The notes under the pieces are model-generated. The model was not told where the DNA came from and searched no databases. It saw nothing but the letters and a program-made list of their open reading frames with translations. Positions 26,845 through 36,077 of a DNA stretch of 64,000 nucleotides are shown here, in pieces. The DNA is taken from assembly GCA_045106475.1 (NCBI GenBank), contig JBGCEO010000069.1:19821-83820 (forward strand). Reading direction: 5' to 3'. The stretch's first letter is position 1. The number at the start of each line of letters is the position of its first letter. This DNA is from Granulosicoccus sp045106475. GTDB taxonomy: Bacteria > Pseudomonadota > Gammaproteobacteria > Granulosicoccales > Granulosicoccaceae. A program made the translations under genes and the position numbers.

Positions 26845-28325
26845 GAAAGTTTCCCCCTCTGCGCCAGTTGCGCATAGCGTGTTCTTGCCCAGATACGAAC
26901 AGCTGGGTCTACCCACCACAATAACAGCAGAAGGCCAATGGTACCGGTAAATCCTTTCACCAAAAAATCAGCCAAATCTGATCCAGTAGCCAAGTTATTC
27001 AAGGCCAAAAACATCAACACACTTGCAATCAGCATGATCACTGCTGACCGGGAAACAAGATTAAATTCCACGTGTCTAAATGCCAGAATGGTAACGCCTG
27101 TCATAAAGACACTGTAGGAGATTATGGTGACAACCGCTGCGCCGGTAATACCATAGTGAGGTATCAATAAAAAATTGAGCACCAGATTGGTCACGGTGGC
27201 CACGAGGCTCCAAATCATGAGCACCTTCGTGTTCTTGAAAATGTACAGTCCGGCGGCCAGGAAATGCATCGCTCCTTCCATCCAGAAACTAACCGCTACA
27301 TAGGGAATTATCACTGTACCAGGGCTGTATTTCGAACCCGCCAGAATATTGAGCAAGTGCGGACTGGTAAGGGCAAACATGGCAATAAACGGCATTCCGA
27401 TTACAGCGTAAAGATGAAAACCCTCAGAGAGAAATTTTTGAGTATCGATCTTTCCGCCCGATTCCCAGAGCTGCATATAGGCTGGCTTTAAGGTTTGAAT
27501 CAAAGCAGCAATAATGATGATATCTATGTACGCAGTCAGGTTATAGGACGCAGAGTATTGACCCAGTTGAGCAACGCCCAACATCGATTCAATCAGATAA
27601 CGATCACTCAATCGCAGCACCAGACCAAGTGATTCAAGAATCATCAAAGGCATTCCATATAACAACATGGCTTTAGCCAATCTGCCTGAGATGGTGGGTA
27701 CGCTGAAATGAAAGTCCCCACGATACTGGTAGGCTGCATAGCTGATGCCTACCAGTTCGGCACACATCAGACAGGCGATAACTGCCCAGGGATCAAGTTT
27801 TGCAAAAAAAAGAACGCAAACAATGAGAGTGACATTCAAGAAACGACTCAGGCTTTGGGCTATGGCCACGTCAGCACTGCGTTGTTGCGCACGCAAAAAG
27901 TTCATCACACCGCTGCCAATCAATCGGATAAAAACAATTGCGGAAGCCAACAGAAACAATGACGCTATGTTTTCATACTGCAGAATGGCAGGTAATACCA
28001 GCAATCCTGTCACCAACCATAGCCCGGTAGCACAGCTGGCCAGAACGAAAAATACCGCGCTGACTGTGCTGTTCATTTGAGCAACACTGAAATCTATATT
28101 TCCGTGTCGAATCTGCGCAAAAAAGCGGATTACCGCGTGCTGCACACCCAACTTGCCCACCGCAATGAAAAAGGTGATGCTCGAGGTAATCAAGCCCACT
28201 ATTCCGTAGTCTGCAACACTTAGGTTGCGCGTCAAAATCGGAAAGCTGACTAACCCGACTATTGCGGACAGAGCTCCTGCGGACGCGTAGTTACGCAGGT
28301 GTTTGACTATGCTGACAGCGGCCAT
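26841..28325 (-). CDS. Wzx-type oligosaccharide flippase
   Basis: 494 residues, 12 to 14 membrane helices, starting KHLRNYASAGALSAIVGLVS, typical of the polysaccharide-exporter (MATE/MOP superfamily) Wzx group. It moves lipid-linked repeat units across the inner membrane. It lies 11 bases after the preceding deacetylase-type gene and overlaps the next glycosyltransferase by four bases. Confidence 0.9.
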   Translation of the reverse strand: MAAVSIVKHLRNYASAGALSAIVGLVSFPILTRNLSVADYGIVGLITSSITFFIAVGKLGVQHAVIRFFAQIRHGNIDFSVAQMNSTVSAVFFVLASCATGLWLVTGLLVLPAILQYENIASLFLLASAIVFIRLIGSGVMNFLRAQQRSADVAIAQSLSRFLNVTLIVCVLFFAKLDPWAVIACLMCAELVGISYAAYQYRGDFHFSVPTISGRLAKAMLLYGMPLMILESLGLVLRLSDRYLIESMLGVAQLGQYSASYNLTAYIDIIIIAALIQTLKPAYMQLWESGGKIDTQKFLSEGFHLYAVIGMPFIAMFALTSPHLLNILAGSKYSPGTVIIPYVAVSFWMEGAMHFLAAGLYIFKNTKVLMIWSLVATVTNLVLNFLLIPHYGITGAAVVTIISYSVFMTGVTILAFRHVEFNLVSRSAVIMLIASVLMFLALNNLATGSDLADFLVKGFTGTIGLLLLLWWVDPAVRIWARTRYAQLAQRGKLS

Positions 28326-28336
28326 GAACTAAAGCT

Positions 28337-29278
28337 CTATTGGGCCGTGCTAAACAGATCGTGCATATCGGAAAGCGTTGAAAACGTTGCACCTTCTTCT
28401 GCACACCATTGCAGTGTCGATTTCATATCGTCTAGAAATCTCTCAACATCGCCGCGTGTTTGTGGATAGGGCGAAGCCTCTTCAATCACTTCCATCGAAT
28501 GAAACATCATGTTTATAGACAACACTCGCCTGTCGTTATGGCGTTTTAGTTGGTAGCGGAATATGTCTTTCATTTGTTCAACGCTTGCAAACCAGGGCCG
28601 AAACCATCGGGGGTCTCGAAACAATCTGGGTTTCACCGTGACAGGTACTTCGAGCAATCGATTATCAGCCGCAGCTGCAGCCACACAAATATCCGTATCA
28701 TTTGGGAAATAGGGTTGTTCGGGTGCTTTACGAAAATCGACGCTGCCATTGGGTTCAGACCATCGCAAATAAGGCGTGACACTGGTATCTACCTTGTATC
28801 CCAATCGTTGAAGACTTCGGATCGAATCTATGGAAGCACCATATCTACCGGCGCGAAAACTGGTGGGTGAATAGCCCAAACCGGACTCAAACAGTAATGT
28901 AAGATTTTTAAGTTTTTCAAATTCAACTTGAGGTGCATAGCTTGATTGAAAATCCGGGCTGTCTACACCAGCATAGTCATAGAATTTTTTTTCCGGTTCA
29001 ATGAATGCGGCATGTAAGTGAGTTCCGTATTCATACGCACCTGACAATGAGCGCAGAGTGTCGAGGCATTGCGTATCTTCTAGAACTTCAACAGTTAGCA
29101 GGTAGCTTGGGATAGCGCCAACCTCACTAAAAGCCGGCTGTAAACGATTAGGCAAACCCTCATGAATCGATGCAAATGAAATAGGGTTTGAACGCACCCA
29201 GTTGGGATCGTGGTCACACTCCGTGTCAATGGATATTGTGATAACGACTTGCTCGATCTGCCCGCTTAGCAAACTCAT
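28337..29278 (-). CDS. Polysaccharide deacetylase-like protein (second, divergent type)
   Basis: 313 residues of the divergent deacetylase type: SIDTECD (metal Asp), YGTHLHA (metal His pair) and SFRAGRYG in place of the usual RXPXG. The catalytic motifs therefore look intact, although the fold is only distantly like NodB. It probably acts on a sugar of the EPS or a surface glycan. It is clearly different from the NodB-type gene three positions downstream, so the operon encodes two deacetylase-like enzymes. Confidence 0.75.
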   Translation of the reverse strand: MSLLSGQIEQVVITISIDTECDHDPNWVRSNPISFASIHEGLPNRLQPAFSEVGAIPSYLLTVEVLEDTQCLDTLRSLSGAYEYGTHLHAAFIEPEKKFYDYAGVDSPDFQSSYAPQVEFEKLKNLTLLFESGLGYSPTSFRAGRYGASIDSIRSLQRLGYKVDTSVTPYLRWSEPNGSVDFRKAPEQPYFPNDTDICVAAAAADNRLLEVPVTVKPRLFRDPRWFRPWFASVEQMKDIFRYQLKRHNDRRVLSINMMFHSMEVIEEASPYPQTRGDVERFLDDMKSTLQWCAEEGATFSTLSDMHDLFSTAQ

Positions 29279-29296
29279 GAGAAATCTAACTGGAAA

Positions 29297-30559
29297 TCAA
29301 GCACGATAAAGCTCAGAAAGACTCGATACCACTTGATCGAATCCGTAGTGTTCTACCATCCGATTGCGCCCTGCTAGAGCAGTTGACTCTCGCAACTCAA
29401 CGTCATCGAGGTAACGAATTAACCGTTCGGCCAAAGAGAATGAATCACCAACTTTAAACAACAAACCAGTCACTTCATCTTCAATCAAGTCATTGTTACC
29501 GCCGATATCCGAAGCGATAACCGGCAGCTGTTCGACCATCGCTTCCATCACAGAGTTAGGCAAACCTTCTGCAAAAGAAGGCTGCACATAGATCGTCAAA
29601 CTCTGAAAGTACTCAGCCGTGTTGTCGATTCTGCCTAACCAATCTACCTGCTCTGCAATTCCCAAACTCTCTGCCTGGTCCTGGAGTGAAGTCAGAATTT
29701 CGCCACTACCCGCTATGACAAGACGAAGTTTCTGTTCAGGCCGGGCCTGAAGCACCTGAGCAAAACCATCCAGCAGAACGTGCACGCCCTTCACCTCTCT
29801 TAACCTGCCGCAGTAGCCGATCGTCACGGTTTCGTTATTTGTCTCACTGTGTGGCGGTACACTGGTATCCACACCATTAGGCACGTATTTGATTTGTGAA
29901 TGACGAAAACCGGCCTCCAGCAACTTGTCACCAGTCTGTTCGCTGATTGTCTGAATATGATCGACCTTGCTCAGCCCTAATCGAATCAACAGATTCAAAG
30001 GTTTCCAGCGGGCACTTTGGTCAAGCACACCCCCTTCGAATTCGTAAAAGCCGGAAATTTTGGTCGTCACTGGCATAGCATGCCAACGTTTGGAATACCC
30101 AGCTGAGGCCGCCAACAAGTGCGTAATGTGGATATGAAGCGCATCAAAACGACCTCGGTTGGCAATTAGAAACCGGGCAAAGTAGGCCATCAACACCAGT
30201 GAACCTATCCATCTTATGTGCGGGTAATCAATTCTTTGAACAAAAAACCCTTCAACCGTTTCGGTCACTGATTGAGAGAGCAACACTCTGGGTGCAACAA
30301 ATTCGACCTCAATGCCCCGCTCTCGCAGCGCACAAGCAAGCTTCAATGCCTGACTCTCCGCACCGCCCAGACCCGGAAACCGGCTATCCACGGCGAACAA
30401 CACACGCAGAGGCTTGTCTAATATCTTGCTGGGAGATTCTTCATGAATCAAGTTCAGGGCCGGGGCAGTGTCGGTATCAATCTCGTCCCGAACACCTTTC
30501 ATGAAACCCAATCGACTAGTCGCGATTCTGTCACGATGCCCTCGACCGTCGCTCGTCAT
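29297..30559 (-). CDS. Glycosyltransferase family 4
   Basis: 420 residues from ATG 30559, which overlaps the preceding TGA as ATGA. A GT-B fold: FPGLGGAESQALKLACAL near the N-terminus binds the acceptor side, and GYCGRLREVKGVHVLLDGF with SFAEGLPNSVMEAMVEQLP (E-X7-E) binds the nucleotide sugar. It adds one sugar to the lipid-linked repeat unit in the cytoplasm. Sugar specificity is unknown. A 40-residue polar N-terminal extension is unusual. Confidence 0.9.
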   Translation of the reverse strand: MTSDGRGHRDRIATSRLGFMKGVRDEIDTDTAPALNLIHEESPSKILDKPLRVLFAVDSRFPGLGGAESQALKLACALRERGIEVEFVAPRVLLSQSVTETVEGFFVQRIDYPHIRWIGSLVLMAYFARFLIANRGRFDALHIHITHLLAASAGYSKRWHAMPVTTKISGFYEFEGGVLDQSARWKPLNLLIRLGLSKVDHIQTISEQTGDKLLEAGFRHSQIKYVPNGVDTSVPPHSETNNETVTIGYCGRLREVKGVHVLLDGFAQVLQARPEQKLRLVIAGSGEILTSLQDQAESLGIAEQVDWLGRIDNTAEYFQSLTIYVQPSFAEGLPNSVMEAMVEQLPVIASDIGGNNDLIEDEVTGLLFKVGDSFSLAERLIRYLDDVELRESTALAGRNRMVEHYGFDQVVSSLSELYRA

Positions 30560-31977
30560 TGCAGCAAAGATTTGAGTTCGATCGTCAAATCCTGATTGGC
30601 ACGTGAGGGTGGAGCCCAACGTATGCCGACGGTAATGCGATTCTCAGTAACGTCGATATCTTCTTCAACGCCTACACCCGTGTTGAAACGTGTTCGCAGG
30701 CCTGTAGCCGTGTCATGCACGAGGCCGCCTTCAAGTTCAAAGCTACGACTAAGTTGATAGATCAGCTGGGCTGACGCCAACACTGAATCTGATTCATCAT
30801 TGCGGTTGTCGAATTCGCGTCGTTCGTAGTTAGCTGACAGCTCTCCCCGCAAGCGCGTGGCCAACCTGCGCGAATAGGACACATAGGCGAATCCCTGCAG
30901 CTGGTCTTCAGAGCTGGCATCGATTGCCAAGTCTGAATCTATCGACAACAGTTTGTAATCCAGTTGAGCGACTCCTGTACCTAAATCCAGACTCGTTCGA
31001 GCCGATTGGAAAGAGTATTCGATGCCAAGTCGCGTTTCTGCGAATATTCCTGACGCTTCTGGACGAACGCCAGCGGCTTCGCCACCACTGCTAATCAAGC
31101 TTTCAATAGTGCTCAATGCCTGATCACTCAAGTCGCGTGTTAACGCGATACTCAGAGAGGTTTGCGGCCCCAAAGTGCGAGTGGCTCTGAGTTGTGCATT
31201 GAGACCATTTAGACTTTCTTCGTCTGCATCATAACGTGTAAGCCCAATTTCGCCATAGAGTTCCAGGAAGCCTCTTAAGCGGTTCCAATAAACTGACGAT
31301 GAGAGTCTGTTGAAATCGGGCTCATCTGATTGGTCGATTGTGTCGTTGGCGAGCTCCGGCAAATCTGTATAGATGTCGCTTAAACGAAATCCAAAATAAC
31401 TTCCAGTCGTTGTATCGCGCTCATAGCTGAAAGAGGCATTGTATAGAGTCTCTAATGACTCGTTATCCTCAGTTTGGTTGATGTACAGAAGCCGTGCTCT
31501 TGTCCTGCTGACACCTTCGACGTCGTACTCGAAACTTGGCCCGGTCACAAACACGTTTCTACGGTCTATATCGTTGTCGTCTATGGGTTGCACAGCATTG
31601 TCGGTTCTCACACCCCCAAGGATGTCGCCCACGTACCAGCGCCAGGATCGCGGAGTCAGGTAAAATTCTGCAGCTCCAAGAAAACGACTGACCGTGTTGA
31701 CGTCAGAATCATCATCAGTATTGGTTTGTCTGGTATCAATTTCGCCAGAGAATGCTGCCGATACCAATCGGCTGCGCTGCTCTCCGTAAATACCCAGCTG
31801 CGCACCCGCTATGAAACCATCTTCTTCGTCAGGGCTGTTTACACCCGCGACATTATCGCTGGCTTCAAGTGAAAGCAATCCTTCAAACCCGATTTCCAGT
31901 GCAGCGGCTGATCCGAAAGCCATGCACAAAAAAACTGAAGCAAGGAGATTGGTGGAGAAAAATTTACGAACAGACAC
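30556..31977 (-). CDS. Outer-membrane beta-barrel protein of the EPS operon
   Basis: 473 residues from GTG 31977, which gives a clean signal peptide ending GSAAA. A TTG at 32025 overlapping the upstream stop is an alternative. The mature part consists of alternating amphipathic strands with many Asp, Arg and aromatic residues, and it ends in a strand-like segment. It resembles the barrel protein found beside exosortase-type EPS loci. It may help polysaccharide leave the outer membrane, since the export lipoprotein here is short. That role is inferred from position. Confidence 0.72.
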   Translation of the reverse strand: MSVRKFFSTNLLASVFLCMAFGSAAALEIGFEGLLSLEASDNVAGVNSPDEEDGFIAGAQLGIYGEQRSRLVSAAFSGEIDTRQTNTDDDSDVNTVSRFLGAAEFYLTPRSWRWYVGDILGGVRTDNAVQPIDDNDIDRRNVFVTGPSFEYDVEGVSRTRARLLYINQTEDNESLETLYNASFSYERDTTTGSYFGFRLSDIYTDLPELANDTIDQSDEPDFNRLSSSVYWNRLRGFLELYGEIGLTRYDADEESLNGLNAQLRATRTLGPQTSLSIALTRDLSDQALSTIESLISSGGEAAGVRPEASGIFAETRLGIEYSFQSARTSLDLGTGVAQLDYKLLSIDSDLAIDASSEDQLQGFAYVSYSRRLATRLRGELSANYERREFDNRNDESDSVLASAQLIYQLSRSFELEGGLVHDTATGLRTRFNTGVGVEEDIDVTENRITVGIRWAPPSRANQDLTIELKSLLQ

Positions 31978-32021
31978 GTTAATATTGAAATCCAGGCAGG
32001 GTTTGTTGAGAGGTACTAGGA

Positions 32022-32894
32022 TCAACCCGGCTGGTTGTTGATGACAATACCAGCAAGCTTTCGCTCATCAATTTCGTCTATTACCGAATCCAAAACGCCT
32101 GGCGTTACACCGCCATAGGGAACGACCAGAACCGTGTAGTCGCATATTTCCGACAAAATCTGTGCGTCAGTTGAATTGGACATAGCCGGCCCATCAACGA
32201 TCACATATCGATTGTCGTAGCGCTGTTGAATATCTACCATCAACTGCCGGTAACGCGCACTGGTAAAGTGCTCTGCACAAATTTCGTCGTTGCTGCCCAT
32301 GGGCACGACCCGCATTCGCGGAACGCCACTAGGGCTCACTATGTGTTCAATGCCCAGTTCAGGACGGTCAAGGTATTCAAGCAGGCCTCGAGCGTCTTCC
32401 CGACCGATCAGCTTCATCAGCTTGTGCAAAATGGGAGCATGCAGGTTGGCCTCTACCATCATGGAGGTTTTAGCCTTATCAAAGGCAATGGTAGCCGCGA
32501 GATTCAAGCTCACGAAACTGCCTCCACCTTCCGGCACGACAGAGCTTACAAGAACGCTGAAATTTTTATCTGGACTCAGACTATACAACTTGGTTCTGAG
32601 CTGACGCATAGCATCAACCATTGCGCGGTGTTTTGAACGAGGATGAACAATGCCCAATACATCCAGCTGTCGGTCGCTGAATATCTTTGCCTCTTCCATA
32701 TTGGCAAGGTCGGCACGAGCACGATCAGCCAGACTGACAGATTCATTGGCCGCACGAAGCTGATTGCCTCCGCCAGAGGATGGGCGGCTAACCGGAACCA
32801 TCTCACGACCTACTTTGCGGGTACGTCTTCCGGATTTTTCCTGCTGCTGATCCAACATCGATTTGGCGTTGGCAAACTTGGCTCTATTAGTCAT
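32022..32894 (-). CDS. CpsD/BY-kinase-like P-loop protein with degenerate motifs
   Basis: 290 residues: a polar N-terminal region (1-75), then a ParA/CpsD-like domain. The expected Walker A (GEGKS/T type) is replaced by PEGGGSFVSLNLA at 121-133, without the lysine. The Walker A' site reads VEANLH (148-153) instead of the usual D-X-D, and Walker B is VIVDGP (231-236). There is no C-terminal tyrosine cluster. It is probably a regulatory partner of the chain-length protein rather than an active tyrosine autokinase. Its ATG overlaps the chain-length gene stop as ATGA. Confidence 0.8.
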   Translation of the reverse strand: MTNRAKFANAKSMLDQQQEKSGRRTRKVGREMVPVSRPSSGGGNQLRAANESVSLADRARADLANMEEAKIFSDRQLDVLGIVHPRSKHRAMVDAMRQLRTKLYSLSPDKNFSVLVSSVVPEGGGSFVSLNLAATIAFDKAKTSMMVEANLHAPILHKLMKLIGREDARGLLEYLDRPELGIEHIVSPSGVPRMRVVPMGSNDEICAEHFTSARYRQLMVDIQQRYDNRYVIVDGPAMSNSTDAQILSEICDYTVLVVPYGGVTPGVLDSVIDEIDERKLAGIVINNQPG

Positions 32895-34471
32895 AGCAAG
32901 GCGCCTCCGGCACCGGCAGCCGCTTCCAGGTTGTACTTGATGACAAACACAGCAACATAAAGCAGGCAGACCACCCCCACAGTTGCCATGATGGCCCCGG
33001 GACGGCTGAAAAATCTGGTTTTTTCATTAGGGGAACTCATATGCGGCACCACCGTAAGAAGCGGTAATTCTAATACATCGGTTACGGCTGATACTGTGCG
33101 TATACGAGGATCTACTTTGAGGAAAACGAACAAATAGATGAATGGCAAAACGGTCGCCAAAAAGATACCGGCTAACACAATATGCACAAATCGCAATCCA
33201 TTAGGCCTGGCAGGAAAATTGGCAGGTTGGTGTATTCGATAGAGTACTCCCTGCTTCTCGGCGCCTAGCGTCATGGTCAATCGGGCATCTTCCTGCTGGC
33301 TTAGCCGCTGCTCATAAAATTTCTTGTTGGTTTCATAGTCTCGAGTTAGTTCAGCAAGCTGCCTCTCGACCTGAGAGGTTTTAGCGGAACGCTCGATCTC
33401 TTTAGACAGCAAAACTTCCAGCTGGCGCATTCGTGATCGTTGCGCATCGGCTTCTGCAGCTGTGCGCGCAAGATCACTACGCAACTGCTGATAAACGGGA
33501 CTCAGGCTCGCGGAACCGGTAAACGAGGACCCTCCGACGTTAAAGGTGGCAAGTCCATCCCCCAGCGCGGAAGTTTGTGTTGTTCTCTGCTGAGCCTGCA
33601 GTTTGACGTCTTCTATTTGCTGGCGAAGCCTAACGATGTCAGGGTAATCATCGGTGTAGGAAAGGCTGAGCAAATCGATTTGGGCCTGCAGGTTCGATAT
33701 TTGCGAGCGCGTCTGATCGAGTTGATAATCACGGGCGATGGTGGATGATTCATTTGACAACTCTGCCTGCAGAGTGCGGCGGCGCTGGTCAGCCTGAGCA
33801 AACAGTAAAGAAGTCTGCTCAAAGTCGCGTTGCAACTCCACGATTCTGGCGTTGACGTTACCCTCGGTGGAATTGCTGATACCCGGGTACTGACTTCTGA
33901 AACTCTCGAGACGGCTTTCAGCGTCTTCCAGCTTATCTCGATAGGTCGCTACCTGATCAAGAATGAACTCGAAGGCCTCAGTTGTTTCTTCTGTAGAGGA
34001 CTCCATGGTTTTCTGTAGAAACAGTTCCGCGAAGAGACTGGTGGTTTGAAAAGCCACTTTAGGATCTTCGTTCCAGTACTCGATCTGCAACAGCTGGTTG
34101 TTACGATTGGAAACCTTTGTATTGTCGGTTAGATCCTCTCGTTCATTTTCGCGTTCAATTGGCGAAGTATCAGCACTGGTAAAGCCGACTTCATCCAGTA
34201 TTTGATCGAGAATATCAGTAGCAAACAGCTCTTCCTTGGCAACGTTAGCCTCATCCCTGTTAGTAATTGCTGCGGTTCCTATCAGCGGAGCAACAATATT
34301 GCTGTCATCAACATAGAGCTGTACGTAGGAAGTAAATTTCTTCTGCCAGACAGCTCCGATGATGAGGAACAAAAGACTGACACCAACGAAAATGGACAGC
34401 AAACTTCCGCTGCGCGCCGACGCTTCGCGTGTCAGCAATGGAATCATTTCATCTAGCGTTATATTACTCAT
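32891..34471 (-). CDS. Polysaccharide chain-length determinant (Wzz/GNVR type)
   Basis: 526 residues with membrane helices near both ends (about 23-43 and 425-450, plus one at 490-515) and a long periplasmic coiled coil between, rich in Gln, Arg and Glu. The Pro-rich junction ANFPARPNGLRFVHI before the second helix is the GNVR/Wzz mark. It sets polymer length and couples to the CpsD-like protein encoded next. Length is typical of the exosortase-associated subfamily. Confidence 0.9.
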   Translation of the reverse strand: MSNITLDEMIPLLTREASARSGSLLSIFVGVSLLFLIIGAVWQKKFTSYVQLYVDDSNIVAPLIGTAAITNRDEANVAKEELFATDILDQILDEVGFTSADTSPIERENEREDLTDNTKVSNRNNQLLQIEYWNEDPKVAFQTTSLFAELFLQKTMESSTEETTEAFEFILDQVATYRDKLEDAESRLESFRSQYPGISNSTEGNVNARIVELQRDFEQTSLLFAQADQRRRTLQAELSNESSTIARDYQLDQTRSQISNLQAQIDLLSLSYTDDYPDIVRLRQQIEDVKLQAQQRTTQTSALGDGLATFNVGGSSFTGSASLSPVYQQLRSDLARTAAEADAQRSRMRQLEVLLSKEIERSAKTSQVERQLAELTRDYETNKKFYEQRLSQQEDARLTMTLGAEKQGVLYRIHQPANFPARPNGLRFVHIVLAGIFLATVLPFIYLFVFLKVDPRIRTVSAVTDVLELPLLTVVPHMSSPNEKTRFFSRPGAIMATVGVVCLLYVAVFVIKYNLEAAAGAGGALL

Positions 34472-34526
34472 AAGAGATAGCTAATTTCGCACGTACTTAC
34501 GGTGTTCAAGATCGATTTAAGTTCCA

Positions 34527-35150
34527 TCAAAATCGGCGCTCGGGGATGGTTATGACATCACCAGGCACCAAGGGGTAATTTGTGTCCAACAACCCTTGCG
34601 TCAAAATGTCGCCCAGGTAAATGTCATACACCCTCGCTACGTTATCGACCGTTCGATAGAGTTTTGCAGCGTTGGGAGATGCGAACTCATTCACGCCTCC
34701 AGCTTCTAGTACCAGATCGATTACGGTCATACCATCACGATGTGAAATGGACATCGGCTCGGCAACGCCGCCAACCACCCGAACACGATTCTGAAACTCG
34801 GCACTCGGAATTTCTTCGACAATCACCGAGACTTTGGGTGTGCGGATGTATTGAGTCAGCTTGGCTTCAGTATCTGCAGCGATTTCATCAGGCGTTCGAC
34901 CGCCTGCCAACACGTCACCGACCAAGGGTACGGAGACAAATCCGTCCGGCCGAACGGGCACGCGAACTGATAGATCAGGATTCTTCCATACACTGACGCT
35001 AATCACATCGCCTGTTCCGAGGCGAAAGACCGGAGCTGATTCAGTGCCTGTTGCCGGTGGGCGCTCGTCTTCACTCAATGGACCCCGGGTACCAGAGCAA
35101 GCTGCCAGAGTGAGAGCTAAAGAGAGCGTAAGTAAACGCAGAAAATCCAT
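34527..35150 (-). CDS. Polysaccharide export lipoprotein (Wza-like, short)
   Basis: 207 residues. A lipoprotein signal ends in LAAC with Cys18, followed by a Poly_export domain (VFRLGTGDVISVSVWKNPDL) and an SLBB domain (RVRVVGGVAEPMSI). It is about half the length of E. coli Wza and lacks the C-terminal helix that forms the outer-membrane pore, so another protein, perhaps the beta-barrel of the same operon, must supply the exit. It is the first gene of the ten-gene operon. Confidence 0.9.
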   Translation of the reverse strand: MDFLRLLTLSLALTLAACSGTRGPLSEDERPPATGTESAPVFRLGTGDVISVSVWKNPDLSVRVPVRPDGFVSVPLVGDVLAGGRTPDEIAADTEAKLTQYIRTPKVSVIVEEIPSAEFQNRVRVVGGVAEPMSISHRDGMTVIDLVLEAGGVNEFASPNAAKLYRTVDNVARVYDIYLGDILTQGLLDTNYPLVPGDVITIPERRF

Positions 35151-35444
35151 GTCGATTTGTGCCTCCGGGACACCTGACTAATTCAAAATATTAACCGCCG
35201 GTACAAGCCGCAGCAGACACACTGTCCGCCGGGTAGACGGTTAAGCCAACGTTATTGTCAGGCGAACTGCTTAGTGCCTGAATTCAGTAACAATAACGAC
35301 GAGGCAAGTTTATCCGTAAATTCCTTAAGTAAAGTTAACGCAAGCACATAATTTGTCGAAAAATTTGAGTTCTAGCCACCATAACTCTCCAGATTACCTA
35401 ACTTTTAAAGTCTTCGAACGTTAAAGGACGGTAAGCTAGCAGCC
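35151..35444. other. Divergent intergenic region: EPS operon and J-domain gene
   Basis: 294 bases between the start of the export lipoprotein gene (minus) and the J-domain gene (plus). It should contain both promoters. It includes AT-rich stretches (35320-35380) and a GC-rich part near 35190-35245. No reading frame or strong terminator is visible, and I could not assign a specific operator. Confidence 0.45.
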
Positions 35445-36032
35445 ATGAGCGCCGAAGAAACACCTAGTGAAGTTTTCAAACACGATTACAAGATGCTTGA
35501 GCTTCACGAATTTGATACCTGGAAAACCGCCAGAGCCAATTACCGGCGACTGGTACATAAGTGGCACCCAGATAAGTACACTCATCGTCCTAGGGAACAA
35601 GCTCACGCGCAACAACAATTCATTGAATTGACGAAATCTTACAATTCGCTAAGGAGCTTTTACAGGGCAAATCAAAGATTACCGTTTGAGTCTGCGAACC
35701 AACCCGCAAAAGCAGGAAACCAATCGGAGCAAAAGCCCAAAAGAAACTCCCCGCATGTCGAGGATAGTATTTTGGGGCGCGAAAGGAGTGTTCGCAGCCC
35801 GGCGCATGAGGGTGCTAAAAGTCACGGCAAAATTTTCTGGTTTATCGGCATATTTGCAATGATGATCGGTACAGCAGCACTCTCGCTTATGCTGGATTTG
35901 AACGCCAATAAGGCGAATATGGAAATAGGCAAGGAAACGCTTCGACAGACTCCTCAAAGTGAGTTTATGCCGAGTGCCGCAGAAATAAGAAAAAATCAGG
36001 CACGTGGAGCCTTCGTACAGCCCACAAAGTAG
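35445..36032 (+). CDS. Membrane-anchored J-domain protein
   Basis: 195 residues. Residues 10-75 form a J domain: helix II YRRLVHKWHPDKY with the HPD motif that stimulates Hsp70 ATPase, then a helix III of the form AQQQFIELTKSYNSL. A basic, Ser-rich linker follows, then one membrane helix (about 128-150) and a short outside tail. It lacks the Gly/Phe and zinc regions of DnaJ. It presumably recruits DnaK to the membrane. Its place inside the EPS region, divergent from the export operon, suggests a link to polysaccharide assembly, but this is inference. Confidence 0.82.
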   Translation: MSAEETPSEVFKHDYKMLELHEFDTWKTARANYRRLVHKWHPDKYTHRPREQAHAQQQFIELTKSYNSLRSFYRANQRLPFESANQPAKAGNQSEQKPKRNSPHVEDSILGRERSVRSPAHEGAKSHGKIFWFIGIFAMMIGTAALSLMLDLNANKANMEIGKETLRQTPQSEFMPSAAEIRKNQARGAFVQPTK

Positions 36033-36077
36033 AGTTTGAAACCCAAAAACGGTACAAAGAGGCGAAGGTTTGCTTGG

